Shown: positions 10,287 through 20,368 of the stretch, piece by piece
Position numbering within the stretch: position 1 is the stretch's first letter
Layout: every line of letters starts with the position of its first letter
Assembly (NCBI RefSeq): GCF_026262505.1
Contig: NC_067206.1
Coordinates: forward strand, 29,279,896 to 29,343,895
DNA: 64,000 bases
Direction: 5' to 3'
From: Trichomonas vaginalis G3
Taxonomy: Eukaryota; Parabasalia; Trichomonadida; Trichomonadidae
The notes under the pieces: generated by a model
What the model saw: only the letters and a program-made list of their open reading frames with translations
What the model was told of the DNA's origin: nothing
Database searches by the model: none
Made by a program: the position numbers and the translations under genes

Positions 10287-11336
10287 AAGGGTTTCGTTTT
10301 GCGAAAAAAACGTACAATACGCAATTTCGCTAAAAAAACATTTAGCTAGCAATTTCGACCTTTGACTCCACTCAAGACGTCACTTTTTTAATTTTGCGGT
10401 ATCATATTTTTGGAAAATCTTTATGAATATTATATAAAAAGTCTCTTTAATATCTATATTTCATATTTTTATCGATTTTTAAAGTTTTTGCGAAAAGTAT
10501 TCAATTATTTTTGCTATTTGGTCGGGTAAATGTCAGATTTGCGACATTTTCTGATATGATATTCAGATTCTACGTTGATAATAATGCTTATAGAACCCTC
10601 TTGCTATTGTGTCAAAATTGCGAAACCGATAGCAAAAATATCTCGCAATATCAAAATTGAGATATTGAGTGAATTATGCATTATAGAGATTAAAAATCTG
10701 ATTTGTGAAAACATCTCATCAGTTTCTAGCTAATTCAAAAATCTTTACTATCTTATTCGATTAAAATGAAAAGGGAATAGTTTCATTATGCTTTAAATGA
10801 CAGCCTTATAATATAATCATAGTTTTCGCTCAATATGCAGCATTTTTTTTTCGAAATCTATGGTCAATATCCTAAATACTGATTGCTTTGCATTCATATC
10901 TCTTACATTTTCTATACCCACATCACTATTCATTGCTATTCCTATCTTTTTCATTTTTGTTTGTTTCTCATAATTTCTCAAAAAACATGATAACTTGATA
11001 TTTGTAAATATCATACTTTATAACGTAAATAAGAACTTGACCTATTAAGAAAAGCAGTAATGAAAAGAAAATCTGAAATTCATAAAAATTACAAGTTTCT
11101 GATGACAATTAGCTTAACTAAACCAGGTACAAGATTATATAATTGTATTTTCTATCCAATTATCCATATAATATCTTATCCAGAAAAAATAACTTGATCA
11201 ATACCAAATGATTTTTTAACTAGTAAATAAAGTATTTTCTTTACACACACATTGTATATCATATTTTTTTGGTTTCGCAAAACATCCAAAAACAAATATG
11301 CTATAAAAGTGACAATTTTAGCAAAACGAAACCCTT
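10287..11336 (-). mobile_element. 1050 bp MITE-like element with TIRs, copy A (MULE-like)
   Basis: The ends are inverted repeats starting AAGGGTTTCGTTTTGC then G/T and AAAA. The flanking nonamers, ACTTAAATT (left) and ACTTCAATC (right), agree at 7 of 9 places and fit a 9 bp target duplication as made by Mutator-like elements, which are known in T. vaginalis. Nearly identical to 57219-58271 in the opposite orientation. It carries no transposase: the only shared ORF (10817-11014, minus; 65 residues) has no recognisable domain. A non-autonomous element is the best reading; the superfamily assignment rests only on the duplication length. Confidence 0.85.
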
Positions 11337-11455
11337 ACTTCAATCTCTAAAATCTTCTAAAAAATCCATATATCACAAAAAATCACGATATTATTTTTAT
11401 TCTCAATTTCAAAAATTTTTTTGTACTGACTTTCTTTTTGCATAACAGCAAAGCA

Positions 11456-11533
11456 GAAATTTGAAACGAAGTTTCAAATTTCTCAATCTTGCATTCTGGG
11501 CACGTAAGTGCCCAGAATGCTAAAAGGCGCGTA
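11456..11533. repeat. Cluster of hairpins, copy A
   Basis: Three structures in a row. The first is GAAATTTGAAAC / loop GAA / complement (11456-11482). The second is GCATTCTGGGCAC / loop GTAA / complement (11491-11520), both perfect. Then comes a GGCGC-gta-GCGAC stem that is imperfect here but perfect in copy B. The same order and spacing recur at 43082-43164. Confidence 0.9.
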
Positions 11534-11645
11534 GCGACGTCTCTGAATATCAAATTTATTATAATTTATGAAATTTCAAATAAAATTTATGAAATTTCAA
11601 ATAAAATCGATCTGTTATAACACACTGGTGCATGACAGCCTTGTC

Positions 11646-11688
11646 ATTCATTTCTATCGGCGCGCTCTGCGCGCCGATAGAAATGAAT
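11646..11688. repeat. Perfect 20 bp GC-rich hairpin
   Basis: Arms 11646-11665 and 11669-11688 are exact complements around the 3 nt loop TCT, with a CGGCGCGC core. It lies about 70 bp outside the left end of the Polinton and is not repeated in the right flank. Confidence 0.9.
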
Positions 11689-11757
11689 CATATATATATA
11701 AGAAAGATTAGTACACATTTCAAAAAATATTGTAGAATCATAAAACATTTCTATATT

Positions 11758-11826
11758 TAAAAAAAAAAAAAGGTATTGGGGCTTCCAGGGCTGCGCCCCT
11801 CTAGCCCCTGAAGATGTTTAGTATAA
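11758..11826 (+). repeat. Polinton left terminal inverted repeat
   Basis: Poly-A run followed by GGTATTGGGGCTTCCAGGG and on to TTTAGTATAA; pairs with 37196-37271, with small length differences in the C- and G-runs. It contains a small internal palindrome (AGGGCTGCGCCCCT). Confidence 0.88.
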
Positions 11827-11850
11827 CAAGTAAGGGTCTATCGTCGCTAC
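11826..11850 (+). repeat. Inner end-repeat block, left copy
   Basis: 25 bp (ACAAGTAAGGGTCTATCG and on) matching 35882-35906 exactly in inverse orientation. It sits directly inside the left TIR. It is followed by a short tandem of GTCCCTCG at 11860-11884. Confidence 0.85.
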
Positions 11851-12030
11851 GTCACCAGGTCCCTCGGTCCCTCGGTCCCTCGGTTAAACCAACTTCTCTG
11901 AAAAAATGAGACAACATGACATTTTGACAACAGTCCAGGAAGTCTTAACAAGATAGAATATGAGAGAGGTCCTATAAACCGGAGAAAGTGTCATATAAAC
12001 ATCTGTCAAAAACCTTAACCGAGTAGTTTT

Positions 12031-12060
12031 CATGTTTTGTCACTTTTCTGTCACTTTTCA
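12031..12060 (+). promoter_or_regulatory. Inr-like element of the first Polinton gene
   Basis: TGTCACTTTTC occurs twice within 20 bp just before the methyltransferase gene. TCACTTTT fits the host initiator and recurs before other genes of the element. Confidence 0.4.
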
Positions 12061-12088
12061 GGGAAAAAACATTTTTATTAAATATAAA

Positions 12089-12900
12089 ATGAATTTTACA
12101 AAACCACCGCTACCCTTCTTTGGAAATAAGAGTAGATGTAAAGATATTCTATTGAGAGAACTTAAGAAACTACCGAATGGTCTAACATTTGTAGATTTGT
12201 TCGGTGGAAGTTTCTATATATCTCATTTGTGCCATACTGTATTTCCTGACTCAAAGATTATATGCAATGACTTCGACAACTATACGAACCGTCTCAAACA
12301 TATACCAGACACAAACAAAATATTGAAAGAGTTAAAAGAAAAGATACCTATAGGTAAGATGGAACGTATACCATTAGATAAGAAAAATACTGTCAGAGAG
12401 GTTTTGAAAAAAGCAGAGTATATTGACTGGGATAGTATATCTTCTAGACTATTATATAGTGGTGCTATAAGAGTTCATGACATTGAAACACTATGTCAAA
12501 AGTTTTATATCTTAACTATACAAAGGTTTTCAAAGAGAACATAGAAAAATATACTGAGGGTATAGAGTTTGTGAGATGTCGTTGGACAGAGTTGTATGAA
12601 AAATATAAAAACAAGGAAATGTTTTCTTTATAGTGACCGCCGTTCTATAACACATGGGATTTTCAATACCAAGTAGACTGGACTTTGAGAGACTCTTTAG
12701 AAACTTTAGACGTTTTACATAACCATCCATGCTTTTACTTTACATCCGATAAAAGTGGTTTGGAAACCGTTATGAGATGGTTAGAGGACATACATGACTA
12801 TGAGTTTAGATATGACAAGATAGAATATGAGAGAGGTCTAAACCGGAGAAAGTGTCACAACAAAGAAATTTTATTGGTAAGTAAATGTGGTTTGAAATAG
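12089..12900 (+). pseudogene. Polinton: Dam-like (D12 class) DNA adenine methyltransferase, broken
   Basis: The first part has the D12-class N6-adenine methyltransferase opening: PPLPFFGNKSR followed about 20 residues later by FVDLFGGS, the SAM-binding motif. A later part has the family's C-terminal NRR..HNKEILLVSK-like strand. Family members methylate adenine in duplex DNA. In the element it could mark its own DNA. It is interrupted about twice and treated as a fossil. Confidence 0.75.
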
Positions 12901-13038
12901 GACTACTTGTTTTAGGTTTTTTCCATTGTGTCATTTACTTATTTGAGTGGCAGAAAGATATAGAGAATATGAAGATGAACCAATGTCTGCAAATGTTCAG
13001 CATATGTACTCGTAAGAGATATTTTTATCTAATATTAA

Positions 13039-13399
13039 ATGGACGCACAGAACTTAGCGAATGCACAGCAACCTGGACAACCAAACCCAGAGAATATTCC
13101 AAATGAAGTTAGAATACAAACTGCAATGGCAAACTATGGTCAAGTGCCAAAAATGTACAAATGCAAACTGCCATGTCAAATGACGCTGCGTTAGGTTTGC
13201 CACCATGGTATGCAAATATGAGATGGAAAGAGTTTTATACAAACCCTGAAGTGGGATATAAACACTCTATGCAGATGACGCGAACACAGGAGTTGACCCA
13301 GAGTATGTTTTTTTACCAGAGGAGAAATAGAATGTATGAGTCCAGTTAAAAAATGCAATGGAACTCAACAGGAAACGTAAGAGACTAGGCGGACATTAG
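13039..13399 (+). pseudogene. Polinton: small Gln/Asn-rich protein gene, broken
   Basis: Begins MDAQNLANAQQPGQPNPE; later pieces contain GLPPWYANMRWKEFY and a basic C-terminus. Family not recognised; a small virion or DNA-binding protein is possible. Interrupted about twice. Confidence 0.45.
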
Positions 13400-13417
13400 A
13401 TTTTTACATATAGTAAA

Positions 13418-13668
13418 ATGGGTTTCTTTGGAAGAATAGGAAACTTCTTTCGAAATGTTGGAAGAGGTATATGGAATGGAATAAATCTGTCGGAAGAGGA
13501 ATTTGGAACGGAGTCAAAAATATGGTAAAAGAGTAGGTCAGTTCGTTGGTATTATACCTAAAGACCCTGAACCAGAAGAAACAAGCTCCTGTTATACAAC
13601 AGCCTGAACCTGCACCACAGTCTAGTTGGCAACCAAATCCAACACCTCAACGTATTAAAAATATATAT
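13418..13668 (+). pseudogene. Polinton: short MGFFG-type amphipathic protein gene, broken
   Basis: Begins MGFFGRIGNFFRNVGRG, a Gly/Phe amphipathic start like the protein at 16859, followed by a Pro/Gln-rich tail. Probably a membrane-active minor virion protein (inference). Interrupted about twice. Confidence 0.45.
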
Positions 13669-13670
13669 TT

Positions 13671-14507
13671 TTACCGTTCGATAGTAGTTGTATATGAACT
13701 AAGTTCTAAGTAAAACGCATGGTATATGGAATTATTCTCTTTCTTCCATCTGTTGTAAACCATACTTGAAAGTCTGAAATACTTCCACTTGGTGGTTTCA
13801 TATAGCTTTGTAGGTTTTTCGTAAAAAGTCATTTGCCAAGCATAAAAAGAGTTTGTGCACCAGAAAAATGAAGCATGAACTATAATAGCATCTGAGTCGA
13901 AAACATTTTCATATGTTCCATTAGGGTTTTCGACTTCATAAAAGTTCGGGTGTACTGGATATGCTGCAGGCTGATTTAACATCCTCAAAAAATCTATACC
14001 ATGCCAAGTTGTTATATTTTGTAGAAATATAAACGTTTTCTCCAAGGTCTTCTATTCTATCGATTTTAACAGTTGCATTTTTCCTGTCATATAAATATCG
14101 AGATGGTACTCTCCTTCGTCAATGTTGTACTGTTTTGCATATTCGAGATAGATATCGTATTATTTTTCTTGAAAAGCTGAAGAGTTGTTTCTAAGTTTAC
14201 AAGCAAATTCACTTGTAAAAGTTTCCCTGTTCAAATTTCTCATACGTACGTTTCTCTTTGTTATAGTATCGAATTTCAAAAGCGACCGTAAATGGGAAAC
14301 CATGTATGGCTTCTGAAATGAACTTCATTCTACGAAGCCAACAGCTTTTGTGACGGATGGGTCTCTTAACCATCTTAACGGGTAGTCAAAACGATAGCCT
14401 TCATGCTTTACGGTCTCTGTCTCAAACTTTTGACCGACATTAGTAAAAAGTTCATCTAATGGTTTAGTTGTAGCAACTCTTGAATTTTCTTTTTCTATTG
14501 AAAGCAT
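13671..14507 (-). pseudogene. Polinton: unknown protein gene, broken
   Basis: Minus-strand gene with aromatic-rich text (HGIDFLRML, FWCTNSFYAWQMTFY) in its later part and start MLSIEKENSRVATTKP. No family recognised. It is convergent with the gene at 13418 and divergent from the fibre-like gene. Interrupted more than once. Confidence 0.45.
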
Positions 14508-14524
14508 ATTTATCTAGAATAAAA

Positions 14525-15888
14525 ATGTCGAATGAAACAGCGTCTATGAGAGAAATACAACACAACGACAACTCATTTTGCAAGCTCTAAATAAGAACAC
14601 AACAAACTTTTCAAACTATTCTAAGATATCTGAGTCATTGAAAGAAGGAAACTTAAAACTGACGATAAACCCAATGACAGATGAGTTTCTGTTTCAAGAC
14701 AGTAAGAACCATACTGTCTGTGTAAATCCAACAAAAGGAACTTTAAACGAGAAGCCTATAAAAGAACTTCTTTTGAAAGCAGATGTTGACAACAAAGCTG
14801 ACAAAGAGTATGTCATTGAAAAAGTTCAAGAAGAACATGACAGAGCAGATGCAACATATGCAACAAAAGAGGATGTTGAAAAGAAAGCTGACAAAGAGTA
14901 TGTTGACGATGAGTTAGCATATCTGGCCAGTGGGTTAGTGAAGAAGGCAAATAAGGAATATGTGATGAAAAAGACAATGAAATTATAAAAAGGGTTGAAT
15001 GGTACCATGAACGGACATCGAAGATTTTAGAAGGTAAAGCCAATACAGGGTGGGTTCAGGATGTTTAGACCTTAAAGCGGATAAGAACCATACACATACC
15101 ATTGCAAATATTACAAACTTACAAGAAAAGTTAGATGGCAAAGCTGACAAGAACCATACACATACCATTGCAAATATTACAAACTTACAAGAAACCTTAA
15201 ACAGTAAAAGTGACGTTGGACATACACATACCTTCTTCTCAAATGTTGGTATAGAAAGTATTTTAGGAACGATTGAAGAAACTGGTGGGTGGATTATATT
15301 TAAACCTCCTAACTTTCCAGAAGGTTTAACATCGGATAAAGACATTAGATGTAGAAATGTCTATGTCATGGAGGATGAAAAAAAGTTAAATTCACTGCTC
15401 AAGATTTATATGATAAAAAAGCTGACAAAACAGAGCTTCAAACGTTAAAGACAGAAATACTTCAAACAGTATATCCTATAGGTTCTATTTACACGTCAAT
15501 GAACTCTACCAAACCAGAAGTAGTACTTGGTTTTGGAACTTGGACTCAAATAGTCGACAGGTTTTTGTATTGTGCAAACTCTTCAAAGGAAACAGGTGGA
15601 AGTAAAACGATTTCAGGTGAAAATTTACCTGCGCACAGTCACTACATAAATTTAAGTACATCTGAAGCAGGTTGGCATAAGCATAGATTTTGGGATTGGT
15701 CAGCAATGAAAAAAGGTAAAGGATATGATGTTAAAGACGACGTTCAGTTTGCTATAAATTGTTTCTGGGTAGCACACAGGGAGAAGGAAACCATACACAT
15801 CGCGTTTCAGGGTATACGCAAACAACGGACAGAGTAAAGACTACATGCCACCTTACATGACAGTTTACGCATGGTATAGAAACGCTTA
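14525..15888 (+). pseudogene. Polinton: phage-tail-fibre / tail-collar-like protein gene, broken
   Basis: The middle has near-identical repeats of the form KADKNHTHTIANITNLQ, also KADKEYV, the spacer style of phage tail fibres. The last part has YPIGSIYTSMNSTKPE, GTWTQIVDRF and ENLPAHSHYI and a PPYMTVYAW-like end, matching the phage tail-collar domain layout. In phages such proteins bind host surfaces. In a Polinton this suggests an attachment fibre on the particle. About four interruptions; treated as a fossil. Confidence 0.7.
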
Positions 15889-16842
15889 GTCGTCATTTTC
15901 AACTTCTTTAGCATATTCGTCAGGAGTTGTCTTATATTTGTTAGGAACTGTCTTTGAAAGTATACCACCTTGAACTTTGACAAGTTTGAAACGAGGTCTG
16001 ACAATAGTAGTTTTATCTTCTGCTTGCAGTGTGTACATTTTGCCATGTTTGCCTAAAACTTCATAATATTCTCTTGTATACTTTCTTCTATTTTTACGAA
16101 CACGAATGTGAGTACCTGTCGAGTTCCCATTGTTGTCATAGTCAATAGTATTTTCATATGGGTCGCGTTTAGGTATTTCTATTTTTACTTTGTCACCTTT
16201 CTTAAGTTTGAAGCCTGGCATTCTTTCTTGTTTGTCTCTTTTGACTAAACTATTAAATATATAGTCTTTCTCTAAGTCGGGGTTGTTTTTCATTTCTTCG
16301 GGGGAGTGGTTTCCCAAACCTTTTTGTTTACGGCTATTGTAAATATTTAAAACTTGTCTCATCTTTGCCATGGAGAAATGTCTATATTTGTCGTCATATG
16401 ACATTTCATTTGCTTCACCATTGTGGTTGGTTTAAGTCTCTTAAGATTTTTATACAACTGTCAATGACACCAAGAGCAGAATGGTTTTGGTCGACAATGA
16501 AATATTGGTTTACATTTTTTGAACGCAGATAGTTTTTAATATCGTCTGATTTGAAAGAACTTTCATAGTCAGATGTCAGTTTTGTTGGATGGTATTTGTC
16601 AACGAATATTGTCAAAGCAGTTTTCACATCTAAAATATTTTTGGACCATAATGGTATGGCTTCACAGTATCTTGTGTTTTGACCGACAAATATTAGCCAT
16701 ATGGTGGTCCATCTTCTCTATACCTCGGAATGTTTTCCAAGATATCCATAAACCAAGCATTTGGTGTTGAACTAAAGATTTTTACCATGAGTGCTTTCTT
16801 TGTCGCCTTAGAAACATAGGGGTCCTTGTTTGAATTCGTCAT
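15886..16842 (-). pseudogene. Polinton: RVE-family integrase, broken
   Basis: The core has PTKLTSDYESSFKSDDIKNYL and VDQNHSALGVIDSCI, the second-Asp and Glu regions of retroviral-type DDE integrases. The C-terminal part has KKGDKVKIEIPKRD and YYEVLGKHGKMYTLQ, an SH3/chromo-like tail typical of Polinton integrases. It inserts the element into the host genome. Its 3' end overlaps that of the fibre-like gene by 3 bp. Interrupted about twice. Confidence 0.85.
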
Positions 16843-16858
16843 TTTTAACCCATAAGAA

Positions 16859-17260
16859 ATGGGTTTATTTGGCGCAATAGCAGGAGTCGCATCTAGATTT
16901 TTGCCCGCAGTGGGAACACTAGCCAGAGGTGCATTTGGAATTGGAAGGAAGATTTTGAGTACTTTAGGTATACTGAAAGAGAAAGCACAACCTATTATAC
17001 AAACTGTACAGAAAGGTTGGGAGGTAGCACGAGATGCAGCAAATCTTATTCCAAATCCTGAAACAAGAGGAAAAGTTCAAGGATGGATGGACAATGTAGG
17101 AAGACAAGCAGGAAACTACTATAACAAAGCAAATGACTACTATAACCAAGCAGGGCACTACATGGACCAAGGTGAAAGATTCTTTAACAGAGGATATAAC
17201 CATGCACAACAGTGGGTAAACAACAACCAACCGCAACCACCTCAAACGTGGGGAATGTAA
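16859..17260 (+). CDS. Polinton: small Gly-rich amphipathic protein
   Basis: 133 residues: MGLFGAIAGVASRFLPAVG followed by further Gly/Ala helix to residue ~50, then YYNKANDYYNQAGHYMDQG repeats and a Gln/Pro/Asn tail. Such an N-terminus would lie in membranes, as in membrane-active minor virion proteins; this is inference. It is divergent from the integrase (16 bp between starts). A degraded relative lies at 13418. Confidence 0.6.
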   Translation: MGLFGAIAGVASRFLPAVGTLARGAFGIGRKILSTLGILKEKAQPIIQTVQKGWEVARDAANLIPNPETRGKVQGWMDNVGRQAGNYYNKANDYYNQAGHYMDQGERFFNRGYNHAQQWVNNNQPQPPQTWGM

Positions 17261-17279
17261 ATTTTTTTACTGAGATGAA

Positions 17280-17435
17280 ATGAACAATACAGCATTGAGA
17301 CAAATGGGTTCAAGATGGATTTGTCGGCTTCCAGCAGTTACACAACCACGTGTTTGTCAAGTTCTTCCTATACCTCAGGAAGTTTTAGACCGACTTAAAA
17401 AACCTAAACAACCAGTTGAAAACAAAACAAACTAA
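17280..17435 (+). CDS. Polinton: 51-residue hypothetical protein
   Basis: MNNTALRQMGSRWICRLP, ending in a Lys/Pro-rich stretch. Its leader, TTTTTTACTGAGATGAAATG, recurs before the gene at 17457, which supports a real transcription unit. The leader contains a two-codon upstream frame (ATG AAA TGA) overlapping the start. Function unknown. Confidence 0.45.
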   Translation: MNNTALRQMGSRWICRLPAVTQPRVCQVLPIPQEVLDRLKKPKQPVENKTN

Positions 17436-17456
17436 AATTTTTTACTGAGATGAAAT

Positions 17457-18038
17457 GACTGAAGAAGTTGAAACGGTAGATTTGACACCACAAACAAAAA
17501 GTTCAGAACCATTGTCAAAACCTGTCAAAGAACTTACAGATGAAGAGAAAATTCAATAATAGAAAGTGCCAGGTCTGGAAATACAAACTCTAACTACAAA
17601 GTCACTTTTCATAAAAATGGAACGGCAAGTATCTCAAAAAAGAAACAGACTCTCACAAATAAAATATTGAAGTCTGAAGGAGCTTTCGAGACAACAGATG
17701 GAAAAGTTTACTTCACTGACCAACAGCTCATTATAGAACATCTCATTGACTTAGAGTCGAAATATTCTAAACTTTACAACAAACACAAAAAGTTGAAAGG
17801 AAAACAGAAACAAATGGCATATGATATTTATGAAGATGTTGACGACACAACTATTCCAGCAAGTGAGGTAAAGTCAGATGAACCGAAAAGTGACGAAAAA
17901 CCAATAGAAGAAGGGAAGCCAAAAACTGAAGATAAACCAAAACCAAAGTTTAGTCTGGAGACTAAACCAAGCCAACCTTCATTAGCTGGTATGGGTTGGC
18001 GTCAAAGACTTATGGCAGCCGGTGGTTATGTAAAGTAA
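17457..18038 (+). pseudogene. Polinton: Lys/Glu/Pro-rich protein gene, broken
   Basis: Starts MTEEVETVDLTPQTKS; later part has a short coiled coil (LESKYSKLYNKHKKLKG), an acidic PKSDEKPIEEGKPKTEDKP tract and the end GMGWRQRLMAAGGYVK. Perhaps a virion assembly protein. About one interruption. Confidence 0.45.
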
Positions 18039-18069
18039 AGGAAAAACATTTTTTTTTATTTTTATAGAA

Positions 18070-20223
18070 ATGCCCCCGTATAGAATGGACAGAAAGTCTG
18101 CTAGAATAAAAGCAGAGTTAGAAAGATATGGTTGGAGAGTTTCAAAGAAGTTTAAATATAGGAAGGGAAAGCCAATAAAAGTCTATGACAAATTGTCTGG
18201 TCTTCGCTACGAAATGGACTTAGAAACAGCACGTGCAAATTATCCAAACAGATTAGAGAGGTTAGAAGAAGAACGTCTTATGGACATGCCTTTCGATGTT
18301 AGTGAACCTCAAGTTGAAGGACACGACGGCTTTGCCAGATTCTACTGGAAACATGACGAACAATTGCATCCTTTGAGAAGGAAAAAAGGAAAAGGTGAAG
18401 ACGCACATGCTCCCATGGAAAGAACAAGATATGCATATGAAAAGTACCGTGAAGTTAGAAGTAAAATTACTTCTGGTCGAACCTTTACAGTAAACTTTGA
18501 CGAAGGAAAGAACAAAGAAGGCTTCATGGGTGTACTTGCTGCCATACAAGACGGAAATAAGAAAGGATACAATCTCAGACTAACCGTAACAGATTTGGAC
18601 GGTCATATATACTATGCGCATGGCAATGTCGCAACAGCCGCACAACTTCTTGACGCTTTCAAGACTACAAAGAGAGAACAAATGTTTGACTCCGACTCAG
18701 ATATTTTGAATGCGATTGAAGGAATTGCAAGCGTGAAGTTTGAATGGTACCAACCCAACCCTCAAGCAGTCAGACAACATGCTGGATACTTCCCGTTCAT
18801 AAACAAGTCTGACATTAACTTAACCAGGTATGGAATTTACAATTCAATTGAAAAAATTGTCAATGAACCTTGTATTCTTACATGTCTCAGGAACTCTGGT
18901 CTTGTTACAGATGAGAAGATGAAGTATCTTGAGTCATGTGTGAAAACAAGGTACATTCTTAGAAATCAATTGACAAAAATTGCACCGTTGGCAAATGTGA
19001 ATATCCGAGTCAACATTCCGACTGAGAAAGGTTCTTCGCACGATGACTATGTAGTTGACTTCAAATTGCCATGGTTGAAGATTGTACTTGTCCACAACCA
19101 CTTCATGTTGAACGAAAGTCTTACAAACCCATTGTTCGGAAAAGGCAAGTGCAACATTGTCAGAGCTGTTAACATTCTTTTCGAGAAAGGTTTGTTGGAA
19201 CCAATTCCAGATGACAAGCTGACAGAAACTTTTGTACCAAAAGACGAAACAAACTTTTCATTGTTGGTAAGACCAAAAATTGTTCCAGACAAAGTTCTAG
19301 CACAGAAGAAGTACACAGCTCCAAAAGGAGTTGGATTGTTCGGATACCAACCTGAACCAGAAGAACTTCCAATGAGGTTGCAAGAACTTCAAGATGCTAT
19401 AAACAAACTTCCATTGAGGCATCCAATTGACGTCAAATTGTATTGGAGAGCATCTGAGTTAGGTCAGAAGGTTTTATATGAAACAGGTTGCTTCGACGAT
19501 GTTTATGAGATAACAGGCGAGGTTTCTCAGAAGATAAGAGACTCACTTGAATTTCCACAAACTGGACCCATTGGATGCGACAAGTTCGACTCATATGAAA
19601 AGATATACTATGTCGACCTTAACGCTGCGTACATGAGGTTCGTCCAATATATTCCAACTGGAATTCCAAACGAAAACGGTGAGTTCCCGGGAAGGAACTA
19701 TACAGTTGGAAAAGTCATACAACAACTCTATGATATTAGGAAAGCTTCAAACCCCAAACTTGCAATGACAATCAAATTGCTTATGAATTCGACATGGGGA
19801 TATTCCATTAAGAAACCTCAAAAGATGAAGAGTAAACACTATGAGAAGGTCGACAACTTTGTTGAAAGGTTTTCTCCTTTTGTTTTGAAGTACGAGTTCA
19901 CCGAAGGTCAAAATGGCTTAGTAACCACAGTAAAACCTATTGTCGAACATTGGTCTTATCCTCAGTTCGCAAAGGCAGTCCTTGACAACTACAACAAATT
20001 CTTCTCGGAAGTCAAATCCAAAGTGAAGGTTTACTATGAGAACATCGATGCACTCATGACGAACGAAGAAGGCTATAACAAACTCATTGAAATGGGTTTA
20101 GTCGGTGAAAAGATGGGTCAATTCAAATTGGACAAAATTTTCACCGAAGTTCATGTAATATCGAAAAGGAAGTACTGGGGTGTTAAAGAAGATGGTGAAA
20201 TAGTTAAACATTGCATGAAATAA
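18070..20223 (+). CDS. Polinton: family-B DNA polymerase (protein-primed type)
   Basis: 717-codon open frame. The palm region has YVDLNAAYMRF (motif A type), IKLLMNSTWGYSIKK (motif B type) and VKVYYENIDALMT (motif C region), in the order of family-B polymerases; the N-terminal half (KSARIKAELERYGW and on) is as seen in protein-primed polymerases of Polintons. It would copy the element from its ends. It lies in the middle of the left half, 31 bp after the preceding gene. Confidence 0.82.
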   Translation: MPPYRMDRKSARIKAELERYGWRVSKKFKYRKGKPIKVYDKLSGLRYEMDLETARANYPNRLERLEEERLMDMPFDVSEPQVEGHDGFARFYWKHDEQLHPLRRKKGKGEDAHAPMERTRYAYEKYREVRSKITSGRTFTVNFDEGKNKEGFMGVLAAIQDGNKKGYNLRLTVTDLDGHIYYAHGNVATAAQLLDAFKTTKREQMFDSDSDILNAIEGIASVKFEWYQPNPQAVRQHAGYFPFINKSDINLTRYGIYNSIEKIVNEPCILTCLRNSGLVTDEKMKYLESCVKTRYILRNQLTKIAPLANVNIRVNIPTEKGSSHDDYVVDFKLPWLKIVLVHNHFMLNESLTNPLFGKGKCNIVRAVNILFEKGLLEPIPDDKLTETFVPKDETNFSLLVRPKIVPDKVLAQKKYTAPKGVGLFGYQPEPEELPMRLQELQDAINKLPLRHPIDVKLYWRASELGQKVLYETGCFDDVYEITGEVSQKIRDSLEFPQTGPIGCDKFDSYEKIYYVDLNAAYMRFVQYIPTGIPNENGEFPGRNYTVGKVIQQLYDIRKASNPKLAMTIKLLMNSTWGYSIKKPQKMKSKHYEKVDNFVERFSPFVLKYEFTEGQNGLVTTVKPIVEHWSYPQFAKAVLDNYNKFFSEVKSKVKVYYENIDALMTNEEGYNKLIEMGLVGEKMGQFKLDKIFTEVHVISKRKYWGVKEDGEIVKHCMK

Positions 20224-20230
20224 AAAATTT

Positions 20231-20338
20231 TTATTCGAATTTGAATCGGACAGGTCGAGTTACACCATTCTTGGTCTCAAACTCATATATAACCTGTTTG
20301 TTTGTATTTTCGTCGACTATGACACGAGACACGAACAT
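20231..20338 (-). CDS. Polinton: 35-residue hypothetical protein
   Basis: MFVSRVIVDENTNKQVIYE, then TKNGVTRPVRFKFE. Beta-like alternation and a clean ATG-to-TAA frame exactly filling the gap between the polymerase gene and the next divergent start suggest a real small gene. Only 30 bp separate its start from that of 20369. Function unknown. Confidence 0.4.
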   Translation of the reverse strand: MFVSRVIVDENTNKQVIYEFETKNGVTRPVRFKFE

Positions 20339-20368
20339 TGACCAAACGGACAAAAAGTGTCATTTCAG

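Larger units (their letters stand above)
10180..11632. repeat. Composite ~100 bp-unit + hairpin-cluster repeat, copy A (split by MITE)
   Basis: Left part 10180-10286 and right part 11337-11632 match copy B at 42779-43233. The unit reads TTGAGACTGACATCTCTAAA and continues for about 100 bp. It is followed by the hairpin cluster and a shared end near TGTTATAACACACTGGTGCA. The MITE at 10287-11336 interrupts the repeat inside the 'gagact-gacatc' stretch. Family unknown. Confidence 0.75.
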
